DNA of 42,394 bases from Pseudomonadota bacterium (GTDB lineage: Bacteria > Desulfobacterota > Desulfobacteria > Desulfobacterales > Desulfolunaceae), in the NCBI GenBank assembly GCA_018818835.1, contig JAHIRD010000103.1, positions 1 through 42,394 on the forward strand, written 5' to 3'. Shown in pieces: positions 1 to 7,978 of the stretch; within the stretch, counting starts at the first letter, position 1; every line of letters starts with the position of its first letter. A program made the translations under genes and the position numbers. The notes beneath the pieces were generated by a model. That model was not told where the DNA came from. It searched no databases and saw only the letters and a program-made list of their open reading frames with translations.

Positions 1-49
1 AATACATCATAAAACTATTTTGGGCTTTGCACTTTTTAAGGGAGGAACA

Positions 50-814
50 ATGATCAAGGAAACCATAGAAGACGGCATTGCCATTATTACTCTTTGCCAT
101 GGAGCCCACAATTCCATCACCATAGACACATTGCGTCAGATCGATGCCATTGTAAAAAAAGTGAATACCCAGGTGGATCTTAAAGGAATTGTTCTTACAG
201 GTGAGGGGCGTTTTTTTTCAAGCGGATTTCATCTCCCTGATTTTTTTGGGTTTAAGAGTCTCGAAGAGGTTTATGCCTGGTTTGATGAGGAAGAAGAGCT
301 TTTATTGAATTTTTTTACCAGTGATAAACCCGTGGTCTGTGCCATGAACGGCCATAGTGCAGCCGCCGGTTTGATCTGGGCCATGGCCTCGGACTACCGT
401 CTTGTGGTAAATCACCCCAAAGTCAAGTTGGGCATGAGCGAAATCAAAATCGGCCTGCCCCTTTCCGTCGGACAGAGTGAAATCGTCCGTTATGGACTGG
501 ACAGCGAGAAAACATACAGAAACGTGATGTTTTTTGGAGACATGTTCGGCGTTGAAAAAGCCCTTGAAATTGGCATGGTGGATGAGATTGTAGAAATCGA
601 TCAGCTTATTGCCCGTGCAAAGGAGATTGTCACGCTCTGGATAGATACACCCAACCGGCCCTTTATTCCCATCAAAAAATTGATGAAAAAGGAATATGTG
701 GATAAAATTCGGGCCGGACTGAATGAGGGAAACTGGAAACAGGGGCTTGCCTGTTTTTTGAGTGATGATGTCCGTGGAACCCTTCAATTTGTTCACTCCA
801 TGCTTCCTGTTTGA
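50..814 (+). CDS. Enoyl-CoA hydratase/isomerase (crotonase) family protein
   Basis: A 254-residue crotonase-fold protein expected to hydrate or isomerise the double bond of an enoyl-CoA thioester in the cytoplasm. The ATG at 50 follows a strong GGAGG ribosome site 5 bases upstream; an in-frame start at 20 has none. Two oxyanion-hole stretches are visible: GRFFSSGFHLPDF near residues 55-68 and AMNGHSAAAGLIWAMASDYR near 98-117. The stretch LGMSEIKIGLP near 130-140 puts a Glu where delta3,delta2-enoyl-CoA isomerases keep their catalytic acid, so isomerase is as likely as hydratase. The length is normal for the family. The upstream context is cut by the window edge, so operon partners are unknown; nothing continues on this strand for about 450 bases downstream. 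Confidence 0.85.
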   Translation: MIKETIEDGIAIITLCHGAHNSITIDTLRQIDAIVKKVNTQVDLKGIVLTGEGRFFSSGFHLPDFFGFKSLEEVYAWFDEEEELLLNFFTSDKPVVCAMNGHSAAAGLIWAMASDYRLVVNHPKVKLGMSEIKIGLPLSVGQSEIVRYGLDSEKTYRNVMFFGDMFGVEKALEIGMVDEIVEIDQLIARAKEIVTLWIDTPNRPFIPIKKLMKKEYVDKIRAGLNEGNWKQGLACFLSDDVRGTLQFVHSMLPV

Positions 815-837
815 TTTAAACGCGTTTGTCCGAGCCG

Positions 838-863
838 TTCCATGATCCCTTTGGGTCATGGAA
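838..863 (+). terminator. Hairpin downstream of the crotonase gene, possible terminator
   Basis: TTCCATGA at 838-845 pairs perfectly with TCATGGAA at 856-863, and an inner CCC/GGG pair closes a TTT loop. It begins 24 bases after the stop codon. No T-run follows, so it is not a classical rho-independent terminator; it may protect the 3' end or be incidental. Confidence 0.4.
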
Positions 864-920
864 TGACTCAGGCAACTCGACTATTTCCCACGCATATATG
901 AAATCACCCCATCGTATCAT

Positions 921-962
921 GCCCTTTTTCATAGTCATCCGTCGACTTTTTACGAGTTCATC
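921..962 (-). repeat. Solitary end of the GATGAACTCGTAAAA repeat family
   Basis: These 42 bases match the end of the complete element at 23345-23496: a C-run/T-run, then CATAG.CATCC.TCGAC, then TTTTACGAGTTCATC. The rest of the element is not recognisable to the left. It is probably a decayed copy or a one-ended remnant. Confidence 0.65.
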
Positions 963-1119
963 TTATATAGATCATGTCTTTTTCCACAACCACATTATTT
1001 TTAACCACCCGATCCATAGGCTCACTGAAGGGCACGGCGGCATAGCCGCAACCAAAAAGCAGGCCTCTCACTGAGGCACAAAAAGCATGGTGGAAATGAT
1101 CACTGTATAAGACAATCAT
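958..1119 (-). CDS. Possible small ORF of 53 residues, unknown function
   Basis: A short minus-strand frame from ATG at 1119. Its sequence looks protein-like, with a hydrophobic central part (GLLFGCGYAAVPFSEP) and a charged tail (DRVVKNNVVVEKDMIYIR). It has no convincing ribosome site. Its TGA stop is formed by the edge of the adjoining repeat end (GATGAACTCG), so this may be the tail of a longer gene cut by repeat insertion and not an intact gene. I do not recognise the family. It sits divergent to the RND efflux operon, with its start 14 bases from that operon's -35 box. Confidence 0.3.
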   Translation of the reverse strand: MIVLYSDHFHHAFCASVRGLLFGCGYAAVPFSEPMDRVVKNNVVVEKDMIYIR

Positions 1120-1132
1120 CTGTCATTTCATA

Positions 1133-1178
1133 TTGACACGGCTTGGATAAATCACTATATTCCCATTTAGCGATATAG
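1133..1178 (+). promoter_or_regulatory. Promoter of the RND efflux operon with a possible operator
   Basis: TTGACA (1133-1138) and TATATT (1156-1161) are separated by exactly 17 bases, a near-consensus sigma-70 promoter about 100 bases ahead of the membrane fusion protein gene. CTATAT (1155-1160) and ATATAG (1173-1178) form an inverted repeat over the -10 box and start point. That is where a TetR- or MarR-type repressor of an efflux pump would bind, but no regulator gene is adjacent. Confidence 0.7.
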
Positions 1179-1264
1179 GAATTGTTATGAACATATGATT
1201 TTAGGTGTTGAAAGTCGCATCCCAATGTCGCTCACCCACAGATTGCATTTGCAACAGGAGAAAA

Positions 1265-2467
1265 ATGATGAAGACGTTTACCCCAAAAACCAAACGAATG
1301 ATTTCTGGTATTATTGTTATTTTAATCATTGGGGCAGGTGGGCGTGCATTGATTATGAAGAAAAAAAAGTCGCTTGCCCAGGCACCTCGTTATCATGTGG
1401 CCTCCACCCTGGTCAAAACAGCCACGGTTTATTCAGGGGATTTGTCGGAATCCCATGATTACCTGTCCAGTATACAACCCCTTCAGTCGGCCAGTATTTC
1501 TGCTCGTTTGACAGCCACCATTGAAAACGTCATGGTTAATGAAGGGAAATCAGTCGAACAGGGCCAGCCGGTCATCACCCTTGATCACCGCCAGATTGAT
1601 TCGCAAGTGGCGGCGGTCAAGGCCCAGATCAAACAGACTCAGGCCGATCTTCAGGGCAACCGGTCTACCGTAAAGGCCCTTGATGAATCATACGCTTACT
1701 GGAATCGTGAAGCTGACCGGGGTAATCAATTGGCAAAGGACGGTACGATCCCACGGGCTCAGGTTGAGGCGACCATGGATAAACGGAGCGAAGCCGAAGG
1801 GAAATTGGCGGCTGCACGTCAGAAATCCGCTTCCATTGATCAACAGATCCGGTCTCTTGAGGCTCGTTTAGGCGAATTGGAGACAACCTTGAGTTATTGC
1901 AGGATCGAAAGCCCGTTTTCAGGAGTCGTCGCGTCCCGCCTGGTAGATCCGGGTGATCAGGCAGCTCCCGGGAAAACATTGCTGGTGATTGAAAGCGCAG
2001 GGACAATGTCCATTGTCTTTGATATCCCTCAAACAGACCTGCCTGTGATCAAGCCCGGTCTTCCGGTTTTTTTCAAAATTGGCGGAGAAAATCGAACCGC
2101 CACAATCACACAGTTGTATCCATCCCTAAACCGTGCGCGTATGATGCGGACCGAGGTTGTTCTTGACCAAGATCAGGCACGTGGGCTTACGTCCGGACAA
2201 TACTTGACCGCAACCGTTATTTTCAATCAACACAAGGATGTGTCCCTCATTCCTTCTGACGCGTTGATTGAGGGAAAAGAACCTGATTCTTACCGCGTAT
2301 TTGTTGTTCAAGACGGGAAGCTCACCGCACGGAATGTCCAGGTCCTTGGAATGGCCTGTGCCCGTGCGGCTGTTGAAGGCGTGCAGCCGGGTGAACAGGT
2401 CGTTGTACATTCTTTTCTGGGGTGGGCAAGGCTCTCGGAGGGTATGACGGTGGAGGCCCAACCATGA
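1265..2467 (+). CDS. RND efflux periplasmic adaptor (membrane fusion protein, HlyD/AcrA type)
   Basis: A 400-residue adaptor that would bridge an inner-membrane RND pump and an outer-membrane channel. The chosen ATG follows AACAGGAG; the longer frame from 1205 lacks a ribosome site. Residues about 10-32 form one membrane anchor (ISGIIVILIIGAGG). The two halves of a lipoyl-like domain are visible: VMVNEGKSVEQGQPVITLD near 85-103 and SPFSGVVASRLVDPGDQA near 215-232. A Gln/Ala/Arg-rich coiled-coil hairpin lies between them, and a beta-barrel region follows. The stop overlaps the next gene's start in an ATGA, so translation of adaptor and permease is coupled. No outer-membrane factor gene is in the operon, so a TolC-like channel must come from elsewhere. 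Confidence 0.92.
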   Translation: MMKTFTPKTKRMISGIIVILIIGAGGRALIMKKKKSLAQAPRYHVASTLVKTATVYSGDLSESHDYLSSIQPLQSASISARLTATIENVMVNEGKSVEQGQPVITLDHRQIDSQVAAVKAQIKQTQADLQGNRSTVKALDESYAYWNREADRGNQLAKDGTIPRAQVEATMDKRSEAEGKLAAARQKSASIDQQIRSLEARLGELETTLSYCRIESPFSGVVASRLVDPGDQAAPGKTLLVIESAGTMSIVFDIPQTDLPVIKPGLPVFFKIGGENRTATITQLYPSLNRARMMRTEVVLDQDQARGLTSGQYLTATVIFNQHKDVSLIPSDALIEGKEPDSYRVFVVQDGKLTARNVQVLGMACARAAVEGVQPGEQVVVHSFLGWARLSEGMTVEAQP

Positions 2468-5400
2468 ATCTCACAGACTTCTCCATCAAGTCACCCTATG
2501 CCGTCATTGCCGTATCGCTTCTTATCGCATCTCTGGGACTGTTTGCTTTTTTTCGGACTCCCACAGACTTGTTTCCTGACACCGTACCCCCGCAAGTCGT
2601 CGTTGTCACTGTGTGGCCCGGAGCAGATGCCGATGATATGGCAGACAAAGTCACCCAGGTTGTTGAAAAAGAATTGAACACCTTGGGGGGGCTGAAACGT
2701 GTAACCAGCACCAGCCGTGATGAAGTGTCGACAATTAACGCGGAATTCTATTATGATAAGGCCTTGGGAGAGGCGGTGGTTGATGTCCAGAACGCGGTGA
2801 GCCGCATTCGTGCAAAACTGCCTAAAACGATTCAGGAGCCTCGAATTTATAGAATTTCAGATGCGACCCGTCCTTTGCTGACCTTGTCGTTGACTCCCAA
2901 GCCAGGTACGACGAAAGACATCTCACAGATCCGTCTTCTTGCTGAAAACCAAATTGCTGATTCACTGCTCAATGTTCCCGGTGTTGCTGACGTTGATGTT
3001 TTCGGTGCCCACAAACCGGAAATCAAAATCCTCATCTCACGCGAACGCCTGTATGCGAACAAACTGGGACTGACGGATGTGCTGGCGGCCTTGGAAAGGC
3101 ATAATGTCTCTGCACCGGCAGGGACTGTTTATTCACCAGACCGGGAGTACATGCTCAAAGTTTCAGGTGAATTTAAAAATCTGGATGAAATTCGCCGTAT
3201 ACCGATTCGTTTTGATGAAGGCTCGGTGCTTCGGATTCAAGACATTGCACAGATAAAACTGGGCGAATCCGAGCAACGCAGCATGTATCACGGTAATGGT
3301 AAATCGGCCATTGCCATGAATATTCTACGACCTGAACATGGGCCGACCGTATCTGCCATCCGAAATGTAAAGACCCGGCTCCCGTTGCTTCAAGCGGAAT
3401 ATCCTGACATTGATTTTTCGATAACGGATGATCAGGCACCCATTATCGATTTGAATGTTTCAGGTATGCGTGTGTCTTTGATTCAAGCCATCATACTTAC
3501 CGTGGTGGTCATTTTTCTTTTTCTTGCAGATCTCAGGGCCGCTTTGGTTGTTTCAACCAGTATCCCAATGGCCTTCCTTGCCAGCTTGGTCGTTCTCTGG
3601 TTCAGTCCATACACCCTTAACATGGTGACCCTTTCAGGAATGATTATCGCTGTGGGCATGGTGGTTGACGCTGCCATTGTTGTGCTGGAGAATATTTATC
3701 GCCATTACCGTGATGATAAAGATAAGAATCCAGTGCTTGCCGCTTCTATTGGGGCAAAGGAAGTGTCCCTGGCCGTTCTGGCCGGTACTCTGACAACGGT
3801 CATTGTGCTGATCCCTGTGATGTTTGCAGGGGGGTATACCCAACAGACCATGCGGCCTTTGAATCTAATCATATCGGCCACCCTGGCCGGTTCCTTGCTT
3901 GCTGCACTGACCATAGTACCATTAATGGCATCCCGACTCTTGGCACACGGTCAGCGGAAACGTACCATGATAGAACGGTTTTTTTCCCTAACCGACCGTG
4001 GCGTGGATCTTCTGGCCCATTTTTATCTGGGATTGCTTCATAGCGCCTTACGTTATCGTTGGGTCGTCGTTGTTTTAGCCATGGTGTTTTTCCTGTTTAC
4101 AATGAAACAGGTAAAGCCGCTTTTGGGGGGGGAATTAATGCCGCCCATGGACACCGGCATCGTTAACCTTGATTTTGAAACACCATCCGACTATACGCCC
4201 CACCAGGTCGAGGACGTTCTTTCAAACATTGAAACTATGATTTACGAAACCCCTGGCGTCCTGACCATCTCATCGGTGGTGGGGTCGGAACCAGGGGAAC
4301 TCAGTTTCGGTGGCGGAGGAACTACCGCCCAATCCGGACGTATCAAAATCACCCTTGTTGATCGGACAAAGCGACGCGATGATATTTGGATAATCCAGGA
4401 TCAATGGCGGGGGAAATTAAGTAAAATTTCAGGTGTTCAGGAATTCACCATTGCCGAATATGGAGCCACGCCCCTGTCCACCACCCGTGCACCTCTGGAT
4501 ATTGTTATCAGCGGTCCTGATCCGGTTGTGCTTGATGACCTGACTCAGCAGGTCCTTCTGGAACTCGATGGTGTTCCGGGTCTGGTGGATGTTCGTCGTT
4601 CCTGGCGGATTGATAAACGCGATTGCCGGATTATTATCAATCCGGATCTTGCAGAGCTTTATCACGCAGCACCTCCGGCCATAGCCAGAGAATTAAGGAC
4701 AGCCGTTAAAGGCGTGGAGGCAACCCCCATGAGGCTGAATGGTTATCTGGATATCCCGATAACCGTTCAATATCAAGGCGCTGATATCAAATATCCCTCT
4801 CAGTTGCGGGATGTTTACCTTGAAACAGCACTCGGACAAATTCCCTTGCGTGCTTTGGCTGATATACACCCGCATCGAACACAACCCTTCGTCACCCGTG
4901 AAATGCTCATGCCCACCATTGACATTACGGGCGTCAATCGTGTCTATACCATCGGCCAAGTCACCGGGATGGTGGAAAAAAAGCTTGCCGGGCTTAAGCC
5001 ACATGCGGGATATTCCATAACTATTTCAGGAACAGCGGCCGACATGAGTGTGGGGCAAAAGGAGATGGGTCGGGCTCTGATGATCGGCTTCGTCCTGCTC
5101 TTTATCCTGATTGTGGCCATGTTTAAATCTTTCCTGCATCCATTCACCATCATGGCTGCGATCCCCCTGGCTGTCGCCGGTGGTTTCTGGGGATTACTTC
5201 TTTTTGACAAACCCATGTGCAAACCCGCCATGATGGGTATGATCCTTTTGGGAGGCACCATTGTAAACAACAGTATCCTGTTACTTGATTTCATCATTAC
5301 GGCACGAGCCAAGGGGATGACAAAGGATGAGGCCATCGTTCAGTCTGTACGCCTCCGTCTTCGGCCCATTTTAATGACAACCGTCTCGACAATCGTCGGG

Positions 5401-5583
5401 CTTTCCCCACTGATTTTCGAGATGGCCATCGGCCTTGAACGCATGAGTCCTTTGGGGATCGTCGCCGCATTTGGCTTATTGGTCGGGACATTTTTAACCA
5501 TGATTGTGATTCCCGTTGTTTATTCGTTGTTTGATGGCTTGGGGGATTCTGTTGCCCGGACATGGCATTGGGCCTGGGGTTAA
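2464..5583 (+). CDS. RND efflux permease, AcrB/HAE1-like
   Basis: A 1039-residue proton-driven efflux transporter of the AcrB superfamily, full length with the usual 12 membrane segments in two halves. Translation starts at the ATG inside the ATGA overlap with the adaptor gene. The N-terminal segment (SPYAVIAVSLLIASLGLFAFF), the PTDLFPD and VTVWPGADADDM stretches and the TM4 motif GMVVDAAIVVLENIYRHYR are typical. TM4 keeps one of AcrB's two adjacent Asp residues, the second being Ala. In TM10 the sequence GTIVNNSILLLDF has Asn where AcrB has its essential Lys; this NN form is known in a clade of RND pumps. The substrate cannot be read from sequence; drugs, solvents or metabolites are all possible. 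A strong terminator lies 270 bases downstream. Confidence 0.93.
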   Translation: MNLTDFSIKSPYAVIAVSLLIASLGLFAFFRTPTDLFPDTVPPQVVVVTVWPGADADDMADKVTQVVEKELNTLGGLKRVTSTSRDEVSTINAEFYYDKALGEAVVDVQNAVSRIRAKLPKTIQEPRIYRISDATRPLLTLSLTPKPGTTKDISQIRLLAENQIADSLLNVPGVADVDVFGAHKPEIKILISRERLYANKLGLTDVLAALERHNVSAPAGTVYSPDREYMLKVSGEFKNLDEIRRIPIRFDEGSVLRIQDIAQIKLGESEQRSMYHGNGKSAIAMNILRPEHGPTVSAIRNVKTRLPLLQAEYPDIDFSITDDQAPIIDLNVSGMRVSLIQAIILTVVVIFLFLADLRAALVVSTSIPMAFLASLVVLWFSPYTLNMVTLSGMIIAVGMVVDAAIVVLENIYRHYRDDKDKNPVLAASIGAKEVSLAVLAGTLTTVIVLIPVMFAGGYTQQTMRPLNLIISATLAGSLLAALTIVPLMASRLLAHGQRKRTMIERFFSLTDRGVDLLAHFYLGLLHSALRYRWVVVVLAMVFFLFTMKQVKPLLGGELMPPMDTGIVNLDFETPSDYTPHQVEDVLSNIETMIYETPGVLTISSVVGSEPGELSFGGGGTTAQSGRIKITLVDRTKRRDDIWIIQDQWRGKLSKISGVQEFTIAEYGATPLSTTRAPLDIVISGPDPVVLDDLTQQVLLELDGVPGLVDVRRSWRIDKRDCRIIINPDLAELYHAAPPAIARELRTAVKGVEATPMRLNGYLDIPITVQYQGADIKYPSQLRDVYLETALGQIPLRALADIHPHRTQPFVTREMLMPTIDITGVNRVYTIGQVTGMVEKKLAGLKPHAGYSITISGTAADMSVGQKEMGRALMIGFVLLFILIVAMFKSFLHPFTIMAAIPLAVAGGFWGLLLFDKPMCKPAMMGMILLGGTIVNNSILLLDFIITARAKGMTKDEAIVQSVRLRLRPILMTTVSTIVGLSPLIFEMAIGLERMSPLGIVAAFGLLVGTFLTMIVIPVVYSLFDGLGDSVARTWHWAWG

Positions 5584-5850
5584 AAACGGGCTATTTCAAC
5601 ATTGGGGAAATATTTTTTACAAATGTTAAATTAGGTATTGATTATTTAAAAAACATTGATATAATTGCTCTCAATTCAGACGTAAAAAATTATCCATGTA
5701 TAGCCAACCCGGCAAAAAACATGAAGAACCATGCGTTCTATTCGTTTGATACAGAATCCATCGGATGATAGATTCTAAGTTTGTACACTGTGTTACCTTA
5801 ATCTCGGATACTTGATGTCCCCACATCTGTATCATAACCCTCTGTTTTTA

Positions 5851-5881
5851 GGGGCGGTCGAAAGGCCGCCCCGTTTTTTTT
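5851..5881 (+). terminator. Rho-independent terminator after the RND operon
   Basis: GGGGCGGTC (5851-5859) pairs with GGCCGCCCC (5864-5872) around a GAAA tetraloop, with one G-T pair, followed by eight T residues. This is the clearest terminator in the window. The bases from 5584 to 5850 between the permease stop and the hairpin are AT-rich with no gene I can support. Confidence 0.9.
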
Positions 5882-6058
5882 GATACCATAGACAAAAAGC
5901 TGCCTTTGAGCAAAATATTGACAGACTCATGGGATATGTATATTGAAATTATACAGGTATAGAAATTATATGCGGGTCTTTCATAATTTTTAGAACACAT
6001 ATGGGGTTCGATATTTGTTTTAAAGATGGTGATATGGACCTATGCCAGGTGGGGTGTT

Positions 6059-7915
6059 ATGACCAATAGAGTATGGATACTGGGAATCGTTTTTGTCGTT
6101 TTCATGTGGGGTTGTTCTGTGGATCACGGTGTTCCTGACCAGGGTTTGGATCCTGATTTGCCGAAGGTGACGATATCGGGAGTTGTTGCGTCCGGTGCCC
6201 CTGTCAGTGGTGTGGTTATCCTTAAAAATTCCTCTGCTTTGAATGTGTCCTTAAAAGACGTCATTGGTCAAGACGGATCGTTTTCAATTCCCCTTGCAAC
6301 AGAGATGACCGGACCTTATCTCCTCCAGGCCAGAGGTACGGTGGGAGGCCGTGTGGTTTATCTCCATTCCATGGGCATGCGGTCTGATGAATCAGCGACC
6401 GTCAACATCACCCCGTTTACTGATCTGATTGTGGGGAATGTGCTGGGAAAGGTGCCGGAAGAATACTTTGAAACATTTGACGGACCATCTTTATCCGATG
6501 TTGCAACCCCTATGAATATCCAAAGGCATGAAGCCCTTTTAAAGTCACGATTGCAGAAGCTTCTGGACAGTGCGGAGGTGGATGAAACCGGTCAGTTTAA
6601 TCTGATAAGTACAGCTTTTGAGGCGGATCATTCAGGTATGGATGCGGTTCTTGATTTTATCCGGGTCATACCCACCTGGGAGGGGGATGGGCAACAATCA
6701 CAGACCATGCTCATTCGGAATTTTTTCACGGGAGAGTTCATCGAAGATGATTTGACAGTGGACTCTGAGACCGATGCCCTGCCTCCTTTTCAGGTGACGG
6801 ATTTTTTGAATGCATCCCAGGCTGTGGTGGATATCAACGACGTGTTTGATCATTGGATGAGTCTGTTTGATGACGACAGTCCGAGTTCCCTGGGTGAGGT
6901 GGATGAAGTGGCTGCCCTGGAAGATCTTTTTTCAGGCGATTTCATGGTTAACGGATTTGATCGGGATAGCTTTTTGGAAAAAATAATCTCGGATGAAAAT
7001 CTGGTTGGATTTTCTTTTTCCGGTCTTTCCGTTGATTCACTGGATACAGCAAACGGGAGCGCCCGGGTTTCCTTTGACGTGATTAACAATCGCTACCATA
7101 CCGAATCCCATTATGGGTGGTATATGATCCGGTCCAACGGTCGGTGGCTGATCCGGGGAAATCAGCAGATCCTGGATGTGTATGCGGGGTCCTACGCCGC
7201 ATTCGGTCGATTGATCAACACGGTTTTATTTAATGGAATGAGTCTGTATGCCCATGCCCCAGTGGATTATCGGGCCTCTACTGTGGATTATATCACTGTC
7301 TCGGGACCGGGCATTGACCCTGAAAATCCCTATCGATTATCAAAACAAGTCGGAACACCGGTGGTTTTCGTGAACTTAGAATCCCAACCCCAGGGATTTT
7401 ACCAGCCCATAGACAGCAACGGTGACGCATTCCCCATGGGGCTTACTGATAACTCGGAATATGTGTTCACACTTTATGATAACGAGAACAACGTTCTGAA
7501 TCCAGGGGGATACATCCGTATTTTGAAACGGGGAAACAAAAGCGACCAGATTCTGCTTGACCATGTGGATGAGCACTTTGTGAAGCTTTCAAAACCAATT
7601 CCCCTTATCTTTTTAAATTTTACGGGCGATGGCTATGTAGATTGTATCTGGAATCTTCCGTTCCGGGTAAAAACCATTTCCATCAATCATTTCGGTGTCA
7701 ATGCCAACGGCGAATTTTTTCTGACCGAAAAACTTGACACCACGGATGAGGATTATAAATCATGGATCGATAAGTCAAATATCCAACGATTTGATCTCTA
7801 TATCCGGACCTTGGACGAATTTGATCGTGTCCGGGATACCTTCATGTCCAAAAATGTTGCAGATGGACGGACAACCCAGGCCAAGACACTGATTGATCTT
7901 GACCGGGTTTTTTGA
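6059..7915 (+). CDS. Large putative lipoprotein of unknown function
   Basis: A 618-residue protein starting at the ATG preceded by CAGGTGGGG; an upstream ATG at 6026 would add 11 residues ahead of the signal peptide. The N-terminus (TNRVWILGIVFVVFMWGC) is a lipoprotein signal with Cys 18 as the probable lipidated residue. Residues about 33-90 read like a carboxypeptidase-regulatory or Ig-like beta-sandwich (VTISGVVASGAPVSGVVILK, then DGSFSIPL). Around 290-380 the phrase SARVSFDVINNRYHTESHYGW, followed by IRSNGRWLIRGNQQ, resembles an NTF2/SnoaL-type cone fold. The remaining C-terminal part is unrecognised. It is monocistronic, with no clear promoter, and faces the kinase gene tail to tail. I propose a cell-surface or periplasmic lipoprotein and do not assign a function. 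Confidence 0.7.
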   Translation: MTNRVWILGIVFVVFMWGCSVDHGVPDQGLDPDLPKVTISGVVASGAPVSGVVILKNSSALNVSLKDVIGQDGSFSIPLATEMTGPYLLQARGTVGGRVVYLHSMGMRSDESATVNITPFTDLIVGNVLGKVPEEYFETFDGPSLSDVATPMNIQRHEALLKSRLQKLLDSAEVDETGQFNLISTAFEADHSGMDAVLDFIRVIPTWEGDGQQSQTMLIRNFFTGEFIEDDLTVDSETDALPPFQVTDFLNASQAVVDINDVFDHWMSLFDDDSPSSLGEVDEVAALEDLFSGDFMVNGFDRDSFLEKIISDENLVGFSFSGLSVDSLDTANGSARVSFDVINNRYHTESHYGWYMIRSNGRWLIRGNQQILDVYAGSYAAFGRLINTVLFNGMSLYAHAPVDYRASTVDYITVSGPGIDPENPYRLSKQVGTPVVFVNLESQPQGFYQPIDSNGDAFPMGLTDNSEYVFTLYDNENNVLNPGGYIRILKRGNKSDQILLDHVDEHFVKLSKPIPLIFLNFTGDGYVDCIWNLPFRVKTISINHFGVNANGEFFLTEKLDTTDEDYKSWIDKSNIQRFDLYIRTLDEFDRVRDTFMSKNVADGRTTQAKTLIDLDRVF

Positions 7916-7978
7916 TTCACATAAAAATGTATTTACTATTTAAATCGTCAATAATATTTGGGAAACATTACCTTAACA

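Noticed and set aside
302-859. Minus-strand ORF of 185 residues opposite the crotonase gene
   Set aside because: It is the shadow of a strongly supported gene and has no family signature.
826-1074. Plus-strand ORF of 82 residues after the crotonase gene
   Set aside because: It crosses a hairpin and a repeat end, has no ribosome site, and its composition (His, Ile, Phe-rich) looks like antisense of the opposite frame.
5562-5768. 68-residue ORF after the RND permease
   Set aside because: Overlaps the permease end, AT-rich composition, no ribosome site or recognisable motif.
5918-5944. TTGACA and TATATT before the large lipoprotein gene
   Set aside because: The spacer is only 15 bases, too short for a confident sigma-70 promoter; not listed as a feature.
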